DNA of 64,000 nucleotides from Oceanobacillus sp. CFH 90083 (GTDB lineage: Bacteria > Bacillota > Bacilli > Bacillales > Amphibacillaceae), in assembly GCF_009389585.1 (NCBI RefSeq), contig NZ_VIYG01000005.1, forward strand, positions 186,001-250,000, in the 5' to 3' direction. Positions 29,571 through 37,087 of the stretch are shown piece after piece; positions within the stretch are counted from its first letter, which is position 1, and every line of letters begins with the position of its first letter. The position numbers and the translations under genes are program-made. Below the pieces are notes generated by a model that saw only the letters and a program-made list of their open reading frames with translations, was not told the origin of the DNA and made no database searches.

Positions 29571-29650
29571 GGTAGCGACCGCTCCGGAAAAACACTGCGC
29601 TTTCCCGCAGGAGTCTCCGTATTTTTCCTCCGCTAGTCAGTGTCGTTACC
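29571..29650. repeat. 80-bp inverted-repeat element between rpsB and tsf
   Basis: The ends GGTAGCGAC (29571-29579) and GTCGTTACC (29642-29650) pair with one G-U. The interior, with ACTGCGC, CCCGCAGGAGTCTCC and CCTCCGC, matches in style a GC-rich repeat scattered through many Bacillaceae genomes (family recalled, not searched). It lies in the 241-bp rpsB-tsf gap and would be part of the tsf leader. Confidence 0.6.
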
Positions 29651-29715
29651 ATATTTACTCAACAATATCAATCATCGATTTTAACGTTGATTTTTATTAT
29701 TGCTTCCTCTTCTTG

Positions 29716-29754
29716 AAAAAAGGGTGATAAAAGGCTTCTATCCTCTTATCACCC
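29716..29754 (-). terminator. Terminator/attenuator between rpsB and tsf
   Basis: A 9-bp perfect stem (GGGTGATAA 29722-29730, TTATCACCC 29746-29754) is followed by six T on the minus strand. It lies 16 bases past the rpsB stop. It probably sets the rpsB:tsf ratio by partial termination. Confidence 0.85.
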
Positions 29755-29769
29755 TCACCTTTTAAAAGA

Positions 29770-30528
29770 TTACTCTTGAGAAGCAGCTTCCTCAGCAACT
29801 TCTGCTTCTAATTGGTCTTGTTCAGAAACAGGTTCTTCTGTTTCTTCACCTTGTTTTACTTCTAAGATAGCGTCTGCCATTTTTGAAGTAAGAAGCTTCA
29901 CTGCACGGATTGCATCATCGTTTGCAGGGATAACATAATCAATTTCATCCGGATCACAGTTCGTATCAACGATTCCGATGATTGGAATATTCAACTTATG
30001 AGCTTCTGCAATTGCGATACGCTCTTTACGAGGATCGATTACAAATAAAGCATCAGGAAGCTTTTTCATTTCTTTAATTCCGCCTAAGAATTTAACAAGA
30101 CGATCTTTTTCTTTTAATAAGTTTACTACTTCTTTTTTAGGCAGTACATCAAATGTACCGTCCTCTTCCATTTTTTCAATATCTTTCAAACGGTTAATAC
30201 GCTTGCGGATTGTTTGGAAGTTTGTTAATGTTCCACCCAACCAGCGTTGGTTCACATAGAACATACCAGAACGAATAGCTTCATCACGTACAGAATCCTG
30301 CGCTTGTTTTTTCGTACCAACGAAAAGAACTGTACCGCCGTTTGCTGCGATTTCCTTCACGTAGTTGTATGCTTCATCCACTTTTTTAACTGTTTTTTGT
30401 AAGTCGATGATGTAGATGCCGTTACGCTCCGTAAAAATGTATTTTTTCATTTTTGGGTTCCAACGACGAGTTTGGTGTCCAAAGTGTACACCAGCTTCTA
30501 GCAATTGTTTCATTGAAATTGCTGCCAT
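29770..30528 (-). CDS. rpsB: 30S ribosomal protein S2
   Basis: A late-binding protein of the 30S head-body junction, needed for S1-type mRNA docking. The 252 residues show [23 protein letters not shown] at the N-terminus, [22 protein letters not shown] and [30 protein letters not shown]. The C-terminus is acidic (about residues 225-252). It has its own strong promoter with a leader of about 140 bases and ends before a terminator. Confidence 0.98.
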   Translation of the reverse strand: MAAISMKQLLEAGVHFGHQTRRWNPKMKKYIFTERNGIYIIDLQKTVKKVDEAYNYVKEIAANGGTVLFVGTKKQAQDSVRDEAIRSGMFYVNQRWLGGTLTNFQTIRKRINRLKDIEKMEEDGTFDVLPKKEVVNLLKEKDRLVKFLGGIKEMKKLPDALFVIDPRKERIAIAEAHKLNIPIIGIVDTNCDPDEIDYVIPANDDAIRAVKLLTSKMADAILEVKQGEETEEPVSEQDQLEAEVAEEAASQE

Positions 30529-30672
30529 AATAAATTCCTCCTAATTGGTTTTATTCCTCCGCATTTATCTTCTTTATAAGAATACTGTCATACCAGCACC
30601 AATCTTATAAATCCAAATACGTGTGTTGTTTTTGTCTAACTGCATATAGTCAAACTATTTACACCAGAAGTT

Positions 30673-30701
30673 AATATACCACAACATCTCTGTGTAGGCA
30701 A
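30673..30701 (-). promoter_or_regulatory. Sigma-A-type promoter for rpsB
   Basis: On the minus strand TTGCCT (30701-30696), 17 bases, TATATT (30678-30673). It is followed by a leader of about 140 bases before the rpsB ATG, long enough for ribosomal-protein autoregulation, though I have not identified a known S2 leader fold. Confidence 0.75.
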
Positions 30702-30762
30702 GTAGTTTCTATGACTTTTTTTCATTGATTGGAAATTATAAAAAATAATTATTTATAGAAAA

Positions 30763-31090
30763 TAGCCCCGTCCAGCACCAAGGAGCTAACACGTGAGCGC
30801 CCTACGATAAAGAAGACTTACTGATTGGCAAGTCGACAGACGCAGACAGAAGTCAAGTTGGGACTGCGATTGCTCGTCCCACCGAAGAGCTTTTGCGATT
30901 TCTCCCCCATCAAAACCGCCGCACTTATGCCCTGCGGGTGAAAGTCAAGATCAGTTTAAAGTAAAAAGGAAGGCCGACTAAAAGCAGGCTGAAGCCTAAC
31001 GTCGGCATACCCCTAAAGGGGCATGTTTCCTTGATCTCTTTAAACAAAGGAAGTTCGGTGCTCAGGTCTCTACGTTTTTCGACGCACACG
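30763..31090 (-). repeat. Dispersed structured repeat, copy B (inverted)
   Basis: About 330 bp between the swrB-like gene and rpsB, in the opposite orientation to copies A and C. 30985-31032 is the exact reverse complement of 16275-16322. The stretch around 30775-30830, including CTAACACGTGAGCGCCCTAC, matches copy A at 16430-16455. It carries an extra module of about 70 bp (30868-30940) not in A but related to 18903-19000. No gene lies in 30529-31128 apart from this and the rpsB leader. Confidence 0.85.
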
Positions 31091-31128
31091 ATATGCCAGT
31101 ACAGGCGTTGCAACATGGTCGTCGCGTT

Positions 31129-31605
31129 CTACTCCTGCAAGGACGCTTTCCGCTTTTGGTCCTGCATTTTAATAATTATTTCCGCTTCAGTTTTTCCGCA
31201 GGCTAGCTTTTTAGCAATCGCATCTATTGTCTCCCCATTTGCATGGAGCTGAAGGATTCTTGCTTCTAAGGATGTTTCTACTTCATCCTGATAAGCAATG
31301 GATTGACTCAGATCCTCCACCTCTTCCCCAGCTGTAACAAAGGCTTCTGCAGCTTCTTCTGCCGGATTTAGAAGTGCTTGTTTTCTTTCCATATTCTGTA
31401 TAGGTTTTTCATAGAGCTGCTTATCTTCCTCTAAGAGTTTTTGCAGCATCCGATTCTCCTTCTGTATTTCTTCCAGCGTCTCTTTCAATACATTTTCTGT
31501 TTGCTTATCTCGGGCAGTGCTCTGCTTATCTTTTAATAACAAATAGATAGCTAATATTGAGATACCATGTAATAAAAAACTGATTATCCATAGTAATGTT
31601 GACAT
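31129..31605 (-). CDS. swrB: SwrB/YlxL-like membrane protein after sigD
   Basis: A 158-residue single-pass protein: a hydrophobic N-terminal helix (about residues 3-22), a charged coiled-coil region (Lys/Glu/Gln-rich, about residues 25-75), an acidic linker and a small C-terminal helix-turn-helix-like domain (ARILQLHANGETIDAIAKKL). This layout and the position immediately after sigD match B. subtilis SwrB (YlxL, 167 residues), which promotes activation of the flagellar export apparatus. Sequence identity looks low, so the name rests on architecture and synteny. The ATG at 31605 has AAAGGA upstream. The stop abuts the dispersed repeat copy B. Confidence 0.75.
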   Translation of the reverse strand: MSTLLWIISFLLHGISILAIYLLLKDKQSTARDKQTENVLKETLEEIQKENRMLQKLLEEDKQLYEKPIQNMERKQALLNPAEEAAEAFVTAGEEVEDLSQSIAYQDEVETSLEARILQLHANGETIDAIAKKLACGKTEAEIIIKMQDQKRKASLQE

Positions 31606-31633
31606 ATTTTTTCCTTTCCATACATGCTTTGCC

Positions 31634-32410
31634 TTATACTCGGCTGATTTTTTGCAGTGTTGAGCGTAATTTAACAATGCTCCGCTTATGAATTTGTGAA
31701 ATGCGGGAAGTCGTTAATCCCAGCACTTGTCCAATCTCTGTAAAGGTCAATTCCTCCTGATAAAAAAGACTGATGACAAGCTGTTCTTTTTCATTTAATG
31801 ACTTGATTCCTTCGATTAATTCGCTCTTCCATTCTTCCTGAATAAGCCGTGCTTCGGGTGTCAGCTCCGGGTTGTCTGACACACTGTACCCAATTCCTTC
31901 TTTTAGATCACTCTGATGCCCTTTTGGTTTATCTTCAATAGAAAGCATGCTGCTTAACACCATATCCCGTAATGTTGTTTCTACTTCCCGGACGGGCATT
32001 CCTGTTATTTCCGCGATGTCTTCCGGCTGTGCCGCACGTTGATGCTTTTGTTCAAAAGCTTCATTTGCCTGCTCCACCTTTTTCGTCTTCTCTCGAATGG
32101 AACGAGGGAGCCAATCTTCTTTTCTTAAGCCATCCATAATAGAGCCTTTAATTCGAAACGAAGCATAGGTATCAAACTTCAAATCACGTTTCAATTCAAA
32201 TTTATGCAATGCATCATAAAGCCCCAGCAAACCATAGCTGCGTATTTCTTCACGATCAACACTGCTGGGCAATTGACTTACAATTCTTTCCGTGTGAAAG
32301 GAAACAAGATACATGTAGTTCTCAATAAGTAAATTTGCTGCTTCATTATCTTGACTGGTCATCCAATTATTCCATAGTACTTGCTCTTGTGAAGGGTCCA
32401 ATGAATTCAA
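31634..32410 (-). CDS. sigD: RNA polymerase sigma factor SigD (FliA type)
   Basis: The sigma factor for late flagellar, chemotaxis and autolysin genes. The 258 residues (B. subtilis 254) have region 2 with DREEIRSYGLLGLYDALHKF and FDTYASFRIKGSIMDGLRKEDW, and region 3 with PEDIAEITGMPVREVE. Region 4 has LTFTEIGQVLGLTTSRISQIHKR as the -35-binding helix-turn-helix. It is the penultimate gene of the fla/che operon, far from the promoter, a position known in B. subtilis to affect the fraction of motile cells. Confidence 0.97.
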   Translation of the reverse strand: MNSLDPSQEQVLWNNWMTSQDNEAANLLIENYMYLVSFHTERIVSQLPSSVDREEIRSYGLLGLYDALHKFELKRDLKFDTYASFRIKGSIMDGLRKEDWLPRSIREKTKKVEQANEAFEQKHQRAAQPEDIAEITGMPVREVETTLRDMVLSSMLSIEDKPKGHQSDLKEGIGYSVSDNPELTPEARLIQEEWKSELIEGIKSLNEKEQLVISLFYQEELTFTEIGQVLGLTTSRISQIHKRSIVKLRSTLQKISRV

Positions 32411-32434
32411 GATGACACACTCCTTTCAAATCGG

Positions 32435-32926
32435 TTAAATTGTAAAGACATCCTGATTACGTTTTCTAATAGAAAGCTTTGAAGTAACTGGATCAAATTC
32501 AATCGTTCTTCCCAAATTTCCACCTACATCTGCAGAAACTACTTTAATATTCAATTTCCGGAGTGCGTTCTGGACTGCTTCTATATTTTTATCGCCAATC
32601 CGCATAAAGCTTGTTCCCTTGCCAGCCTGAAACATTTGCGCTCCCCCGGCCATTTTTGCTTTAATATTTCTTGCACCCTGTTCGTGCAGCATTTCTAACA
32701 GTTGAGGAATAGCTGTATCTGCATATTTCATAGGACTTATATTGCCTGCTCGTGCCTGACTGGAATCAGGTAATAAAATATGAGATAACCCCGCTATTCC
32801 ACTCCTTTCATCATATAAAACCGTGCCAATACAAGAGCCAAGCCCCAAGGTACGAATTGTATTAGGCGAGCTGACTGTTTTTGTATCTGCAATACCGACA
32901 TTTACAATTGTTTTCATCATCGTCAT
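32435..32926 (-). CDS. cheD: Chemoreceptor glutamine deamidase CheD
   Basis: Deamidates receptor glutamines and partners with CheC in adaptation. The 163 residues (B. subtilis 166) carry the catalytic Cys in LGLGSCIGTVLYD (about residue 30), the catalytic His in LSHILLPDS, and KMAGGAQM and IGDKN further on. I start at the ATG at 32926, right after the cheC stop; the longer frame runs back inside cheC. Its presence with cheC and cheY implies a B. subtilis-type three-part adaptation system. Confidence 0.95.
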   Translation of the reverse strand: MTMMKTIVNVGIADTKTVSSPNTIRTLGLGSCIGTVLYDERSGIAGLSHILLPDSSQARAGNISPMKYADTAIPQLLEMLHEQGARNIKAKMAGGAQMFQAGKGTSFMRIGDKNIEAVQNALRKLNIKVVSADVGGNLGRTIEFDPVTSKLSIRKRNQDVFTI

Positions 32927-32927
32927 A

Positions 32928-33563
32928 TTAATTCCATCCCAATTTGGCAAAAAGCTTTTGAAAAGATTCTGGATCAGGAATAAATAAGAAATTACCCCGA
33001 ATCTGTTCATGACCTTGTTCCTCTTGCCTTATTTCCGTGTCAATAATGATGCAATAGTCTGTTACTTGAGAAATCTCTAATAGACCTACTGTCATAATAG
33101 CACCTGCCATATCTATTCCCAGATGAGGGATAGAAGGCTGCAAATTCATTCCTGTAAAATCAGAAAGGGCTGAAAGATACGATCCTGTTAATATATTCCC
33201 GATTTCACTTAATGCAGACATAGCAATTTCTAATTCTGCTCCATTTGTTTGTTCAGATAATTGAAAGTCCTTATTATGGGTCAGCTTCTGTACGAAGTAC
33301 TCGGCCTCTTCAACATCAACAACAATGGCCATAACACCCGTTATCTCACCTTCTACTTGAAACATCAATCCGACAATTGGCTGTTCTGGTCCACCAACTA
33401 AATCAATCACTTCATTAAAATCGGCAATCTCCACATTAGGAACCATCATATCTATTTTAGACCCGAGCAGCTGTGATAGGGACGTTGCTGCATTTCCAGC
33501 GCCAATATTACCTATCTCTTTTAAAATATCCTTCTGAAAGCTCGTTAATTGAAAAACATCCAT
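32928..33563 (-). CDS. cheC: CheY-P phosphatase CheC
   Basis: Hydrolyses CheY-P and binds CheD. The 211 residues (B. subtilis 209) carry two phosphatase-like motifs, each with the Glu and Asn pair: EIGNIGAGNAATSL (about residues 16-29) and ALSEIGNILTGSYL (about residue 113). The start codon overlaps the cheW stop by one base (TAATG), implying translational coupling. Confidence 0.95.
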   Translation of the reverse strand: MDVFQLTSFQKDILKEIGNIGAGNAATSLSQLLGSKIDMMVPNVEIADFNEVIDLVGGPEQPIVGLMFQVEGEITGVMAIVVDVEEAEYFVQKLTHNKDFQLSEQTNGAELEIAMSALSEIGNILTGSYLSALSDFTGMNLQPSIPHLGIDMAGAIMTVGLLEISQVTDYCIIIDTEIRQEEQGHEQIRGNFLFIPDPESFQKLFAKLGWN

Positions 33564-34042
33564 TATTGATCATCCGCTTCTTGTGACTTTATTTCTTCTA
33601 GATTTAATAATTTATAAATATCTAATAAAACAATCAGCCGATTATCAAGATGAACCATCGAATGAATATATTCTTTTTTGACAGTGCCTATTGTTTCCGG
33701 CGGATTTTCCAAAAGGCTGACCGGGATATCTAAAACATCATTTGCACTGTCAATAATTAATCCTACCTGTGTCTCATCAATTCTAGTAATAATAATTTGG
33801 TCTTCTTCATTGCTGTGCTCCTGTTCTTCTTCCAGCCGGGTTCTTAAATCAATGACAGGAATAATCTTTCCTCTCAGATTAATAACACCTTTAATGTAGC
33901 TTTTCTCATGCGGAACACGGGTGATTGGCAAGGATGTCTCAATTGACTCTACAAAATTCACCGGCAAACCATACTCACTGCCATTCAAATCAAAAATGAT
34001 TGTTTTTTCCAGTTTTTCTGGAGTTAACTGTTCTTGTTTCAT
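33563..34042 (-). CDS. cheW: Chemotaxis adaptor CheW
   Basis: An SH3-like scaffold that links chemoreceptors to the CheA kinase. The 159 residues contain SEYGLPVNFVESIE, ITRVPHEKSYIKGVINLRGKIIPVIDLR and a C-terminal helix. It follows cheB by only 20 bases, where cheA would be expected. The ATG at 34042 has GGAAGGG about 10 bases upstream. The lack of cheA next door means its usual partner must be encoded elsewhere, if it exists. Confidence 0.95.
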   Translation of the reverse strand: MKQEQLTPEKLEKTIIFDLNGSEYGLPVNFVESIETSLPITRVPHEKSYIKGVINLRGKIIPVIDLRTRLEEEQEHSNEEDQIIITRIDETQVGLIIDSANDVLDIPVSLLENPPETIGTVKKEYIHSMVHLDNRLIVLLDIYKLLNLEEIKSQEADDQ

Positions 34043-34062
34043 TCAAATCTATCCCTTCCATT

Positions 34063-35130
34063 TTATTTGACAAGATTGCTCAGTTGGCTAGCCATTTGAT
34101 TTAAAGGTACTTGGTAATCAGCTAAACCTTCATTAATAACAGACTTTGGCATTCCATAAACAATTGCGGTGTCTTCTGTTTCTGCAAGTGATAATACATG
34201 AGCGTTTGCCTTTTTCAGCTCTTTTAAGCCTTGTGTTCCGTCATTCCCCATCCCTGTTAAAACACATGTTACAATCTGATAATTCTTCAGGCTGCATAAC
34301 GAGCGGAATAACATATTTACCGATGGACGATGTCCGTTATCCAACGGCTGTTGGTTCAGCGAAATAAGTAATGCCATACCGCTGCTTTTCACTTCCATAT
34401 GGTAGCCGCCCGGTGCAATGTAGACCGTTCCCTTCCGCATCAGCTCCCCATGCTCTGCTTCTTTTACAGCCACCTGACTGATTTGGTTTAACCGTTCTGC
34501 CAGTGATGCTGTAAACCCGCTTGGCATATGCTGAACAACCACAACGGGAACTGGGAGATTTTTCGGTAAAGCGGTAATCACTTTCTGCAGCGCTCTCGGT
34601 CCCCCGGTAGAGGTTCCGATTGCAATTAGCTTTTTGGATGAGAGAGAAGGCTTTTCAGGCATTGTCAGCGGCTGCCGAATCCGCTCTATTGGCACATGCT
34701 CCTCTGCTTTATTTATTTTTTTATGTACTTTAACTGTAGCTGCTGTGTATACTTTGTCACATATTTCTTTTTCTACCTTTTTTATATCTAATGAAATAGC
34801 TCCGGATGGTTTTGTTATAAAGTCAACGGCTCCTGTTGAGATAGCCTGAATGGTATAATCAGCACCTTTTCTTGTTTCACTGGAAAGCATAACTACCGGG
34901 ACCGGACATTCATCCATAATCTGCTTTAGAGCCCCCAGTCCATCAAGTTTTGGCATCTGTACATCCATTGTCACGACATCTGGATGCAGCTTCTTCACTT
35001 TATTCACACCGTCTTCGCCATGTACGGCAGTTCCAGCTACATGAAACCTGCCGTCCTCCATTAAGATTTCAGAAATCATTTTTCGCATAAACGCAGAATC
35101 ATCTACGACAAGTACATTAATTAGAGTCAT
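34063..35130 (-). CDS. cheB: Chemotaxis response regulator methylesterase CheB
   Basis: Removes methyl groups from chemoreceptors and is activated by phosphorylation from CheA. The 355 residues (B. subtilis 357) have a receiver domain with the phospho-acceptor Asp in VTMDVQMPKLDG (about residue 55), a linker, and the methylesterase domain. The catalytic Ser lies in IGTSTGGPRAL, the His in VVQHMPSGFT and the Asp in GMGNDGTQG. The ATG at 35130 follows GGGGTG by 6 bases. Its stop is 20 bases before cheW. Confidence 0.96.
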   Translation of the reverse strand: MTLINVLVVDDSAFMRKMISEILMEDGRFHVAGTAVHGEDGVNKVKKLHPDVVTMDVQMPKLDGLGALKQIMDECPVPVVMLSSETRKGADYTIQAISTGAVDFITKPSGAISLDIKKVEKEICDKVYTAATVKVHKKINKAEEHVPIERIRQPLTMPEKPSLSSKKLIAIGTSTGGPRALQKVITALPKNLPVPVVVVQHMPSGFTASLAERLNQISQVAVKEAEHGELMRKGTVYIAPGGYHMEVKSSGMALLISLNQQPLDNGHRPSVNMLFRSLCSLKNYQIVTCVLTGMGNDGTQGLKELKKANAHVLSLAETEDTAIVYGMPKSVINEGLADYQVPLNQMASQLSNLVK

Positions 35131-35135
35131 TATCT

Positions 35136-35987
35136 TCACCCCTTCATAAAGTGTTTTATCCGTTCTATGAAACTGCCCGGTTTACGTATCAATATCTTTG
35201 TTTGATTTACATAGGCCTGCAGGATCAAATCGATCGCTTTGGAGGCCTTGGTTTTTGGATATAACATCGTATACGGTTTCTGATGCATCACAGCCTTCAT
35301 CACATTAGCATCCTCCGGAATAAAACCTAAGGCTTGTGCTTTTCCATCTAAGAAGCGGTGGATAACGGTATGAAAATTATCAAGTATATTGCTGCCATCT
35401 ATTTGATTCCTTACACGGTTTAAAATAGTATAGATTGGCATATCTGCCCGATTGGATAAGATGTGCTTGACCATACTGTATGCATCTGTAATGGAAGTTG
35501 GTTCAGGTGTTGTCACGACAAAGCATTCATCAGCTGCTAAAATAAAAAATAGTGCTGTCTCTGTCACACCGGCTCCCATATCAAGCAAAATATAATCATA
35601 TTCTCTTAACAGCTTCTCTAACCCCTGATAAAAAATAGCTTCTTTATGCTCGTCCATTTCTAAAAAGCTATGAAGTCCGGAACCGCCGGGAATATAATCA
35701 ATGCCATAAGGACTTTTTACAATAGCGTCACGAATAGAGATACGATTATTTAATACATCGGCAATAGAAAACTCTGTCTGCATACCAAGAAGTAAATCAA
35801 TATTTCCCATCCCAACATCTAAATCAAATACTAAAATTTTATGATTTTCCTGTGCAAGTTTAATAGAAAAGTTAACCGTAAAGTTTGATTTTCCAACACC
35901 GCCCTTACCACTGCACACTGCAATTGTTTTTGCCGTCCTTTCAGAGGAAAGCTGGTTTCGGAGCTTTTCAGCCTGGTCATAACTCAT
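35136..35987 (-). CDS. flhG: Flagellar number regulator FlhG (YlxH), MinD-like ATPase
   Basis: A MinD/ParA-type ATPase which controls flagellar number and placement together with FlhF and promotes C-ring assembly with FliM/FliY. The 283 residues have a deviant Walker A loop CSGKGGVGKSNF (about residues 25-36), Walker B-like LVFDLDVGMGNID, and LLDMGAGVTE. The short N-terminal helix (DQAEKLRNQL) matches the FlhF-activating segment. Its start overlaps flhF by 4 bases. Confidence 0.95.
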   Translation of the reverse strand: MSYDQAEKLRNQLSSERTAKTIAVCSGKGGVGKSNFTVNFSIKLAQENHKILVFDLDVGMGNIDLLLGMQTEFSIADVLNNRISIRDAIVKSPYGIDYIPGGSGLHSFLEMDEHKEAIFYQGLEKLLREYDYILLDMGAGVTETALFFILAADECFVVTTPEPTSITDAYSMVKHILSNRADMPIYTILNRVRNQIDGSNILDNFHTVIHRFLDGKAQALGFIPEDANVMKAVMHQKPYTMLYPKTKASKAIDLILQAYVNQTKILIRKPGSFIERIKHFMKG

Positions 35988-37087
35988 TGGCCATCACCTG
36001 TAATACAATGCATCAGCTGTTTTACTGTCGGGTTAAGCATATCTTCAGGAACGCCCTGACCGTTTGTCATATAGCCGATCCGAATGTCAGGGTAATGGAA
36101 TACAGCATTTAAAATATTTCCATATTGCTCCGTTTCATCCAGCTTTGTCAAAATAAGACCGTGTATACCAATTGCATCAAATTTCCCGTAAATATCCAGA
36201 AAATCTTTTGGCTTTGCCGTCATCGATAACACGAGGTAGTTTGTTACATCATTTGGGTTAATCCAGTCAGCTAAATCCTTTAAATAAGCTTCATCCCGAT
36301 AATTTCTGCCAGCTGTATCTACTAAAATCACATCATAATCCTGTAACTGTTCCATATACTGATGATATTCCCGTTTGTTATATGCCACCTTTACAGGAAT
36401 ATGAAGGATTTTTGCATATGTTTTCAATTGTTCAACAGCCGCTATCCGGTATGTGTCCAACGTAATAAATGCAATTCTTTTATTTTCTGTCAGTTGCATT
36501 CGCGCTGCAATTTTGGCAATCGTTGTCGTCTTTCCCACACCAGTGGGACCGACAAACTGAATGATTTTGTGATAATACGTAAAATCTAATCGCAATCCTT
36601 CCAGACGCTGTTCTATGTTCTTATAAACCGCTTGCTTCAATGCATCTATCTTGTCAGCCTCGCCGGAAGCCTGCTTGTTTGCTTCCTGCACGATAGTTAA
36701 AGCAATATCCGGCAGAACCTCCTGCCGGATTAAGCGGTCATACATCAGCTGCTCATTCGGCGTCAATTGAAGCTGCATCTGTCTGCTTTGTGCTTCTAAC
36801 AATTTATAAATCTGCTCCATTTCCTTGGAAACCGGGGCATCAGCTTGCTGAATAACCGCTTCTTTACGGGCAGGGGCTTCTTTTGGGATAGGTGCTTTTT
36901 TAGCAGGCTTGACCGGTTCTGGATCATAGCCGGCCACAACCTCAATATAGTTCTTTTTAAAAAGCCCTAATATACCGCCTGATTTCGTTTGTCTGGATTG
37001 TAAAATTACTGCATCTGTGCCAAAATCTTTCCTTACTTGCTTCATCACTTCCGGCATCGACGGAGCTTTATATTTTTTTATTTTCAT
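35984..37087 (-). CDS. flhF: Flagellar SRP-like GTPase FlhF
   Basis: An SRP-family GTPase that marks sites of flagellar assembly. The 367 residues (B. subtilis 366) have an N-terminal B domain starting KYKAPSMPEVMKQVRKDFG, a Lys/Ala/Pro-rich linker, and an NG domain. The latter has the P-loop [19 protein letters not shown] (about residues 170-188), DTYRIAAVEQLKTYA, DTAGRNYRD and LTKLDET. It overlaps flhA and flhG by 4 bases each, suggesting tight coupling. Confidence 0.96.
   Translation of the reverse strand: MKIKKYKAPSMPEVMKQVRKDFGTDAVILQSRQTKSGGILGLFKKNYIEVVAGYDPEPVKPAKKAPIPKEAPARKEAVIQQADAPVSKEMEQIYKLLEAQSRQMQLQLTPNEQLMYDRLIRQEVLPDIALTIVQEANKQASGEADKIDALKQAVYKNIEQRLEGLRLDFTYYHKIIQFVGPTGVGKTTTIAKIAARMQLTENKRIAFITLDTYRIAAVEQLKTYAKILHIPVKVAYNKREYHQYMEQLQDYDVILVDTAGRNYRDEAYLKDLADWINPNDVTNYLVLSMTAKPKDFLDIYGKFDAIGIHGLILTKLDETEQYGNILNAVFHYPDIRIGYMTNGQGVPEDMLNPTVKQLMHCITGDGQ

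Noticed and set aside
30925-31116. 63-codon minus-strand open frame within repeat copy B
   Set aside because: It falls wholly in the dispersed non-coding repeat; the frame is not kept in copies A or C, and there is no ribosome site.
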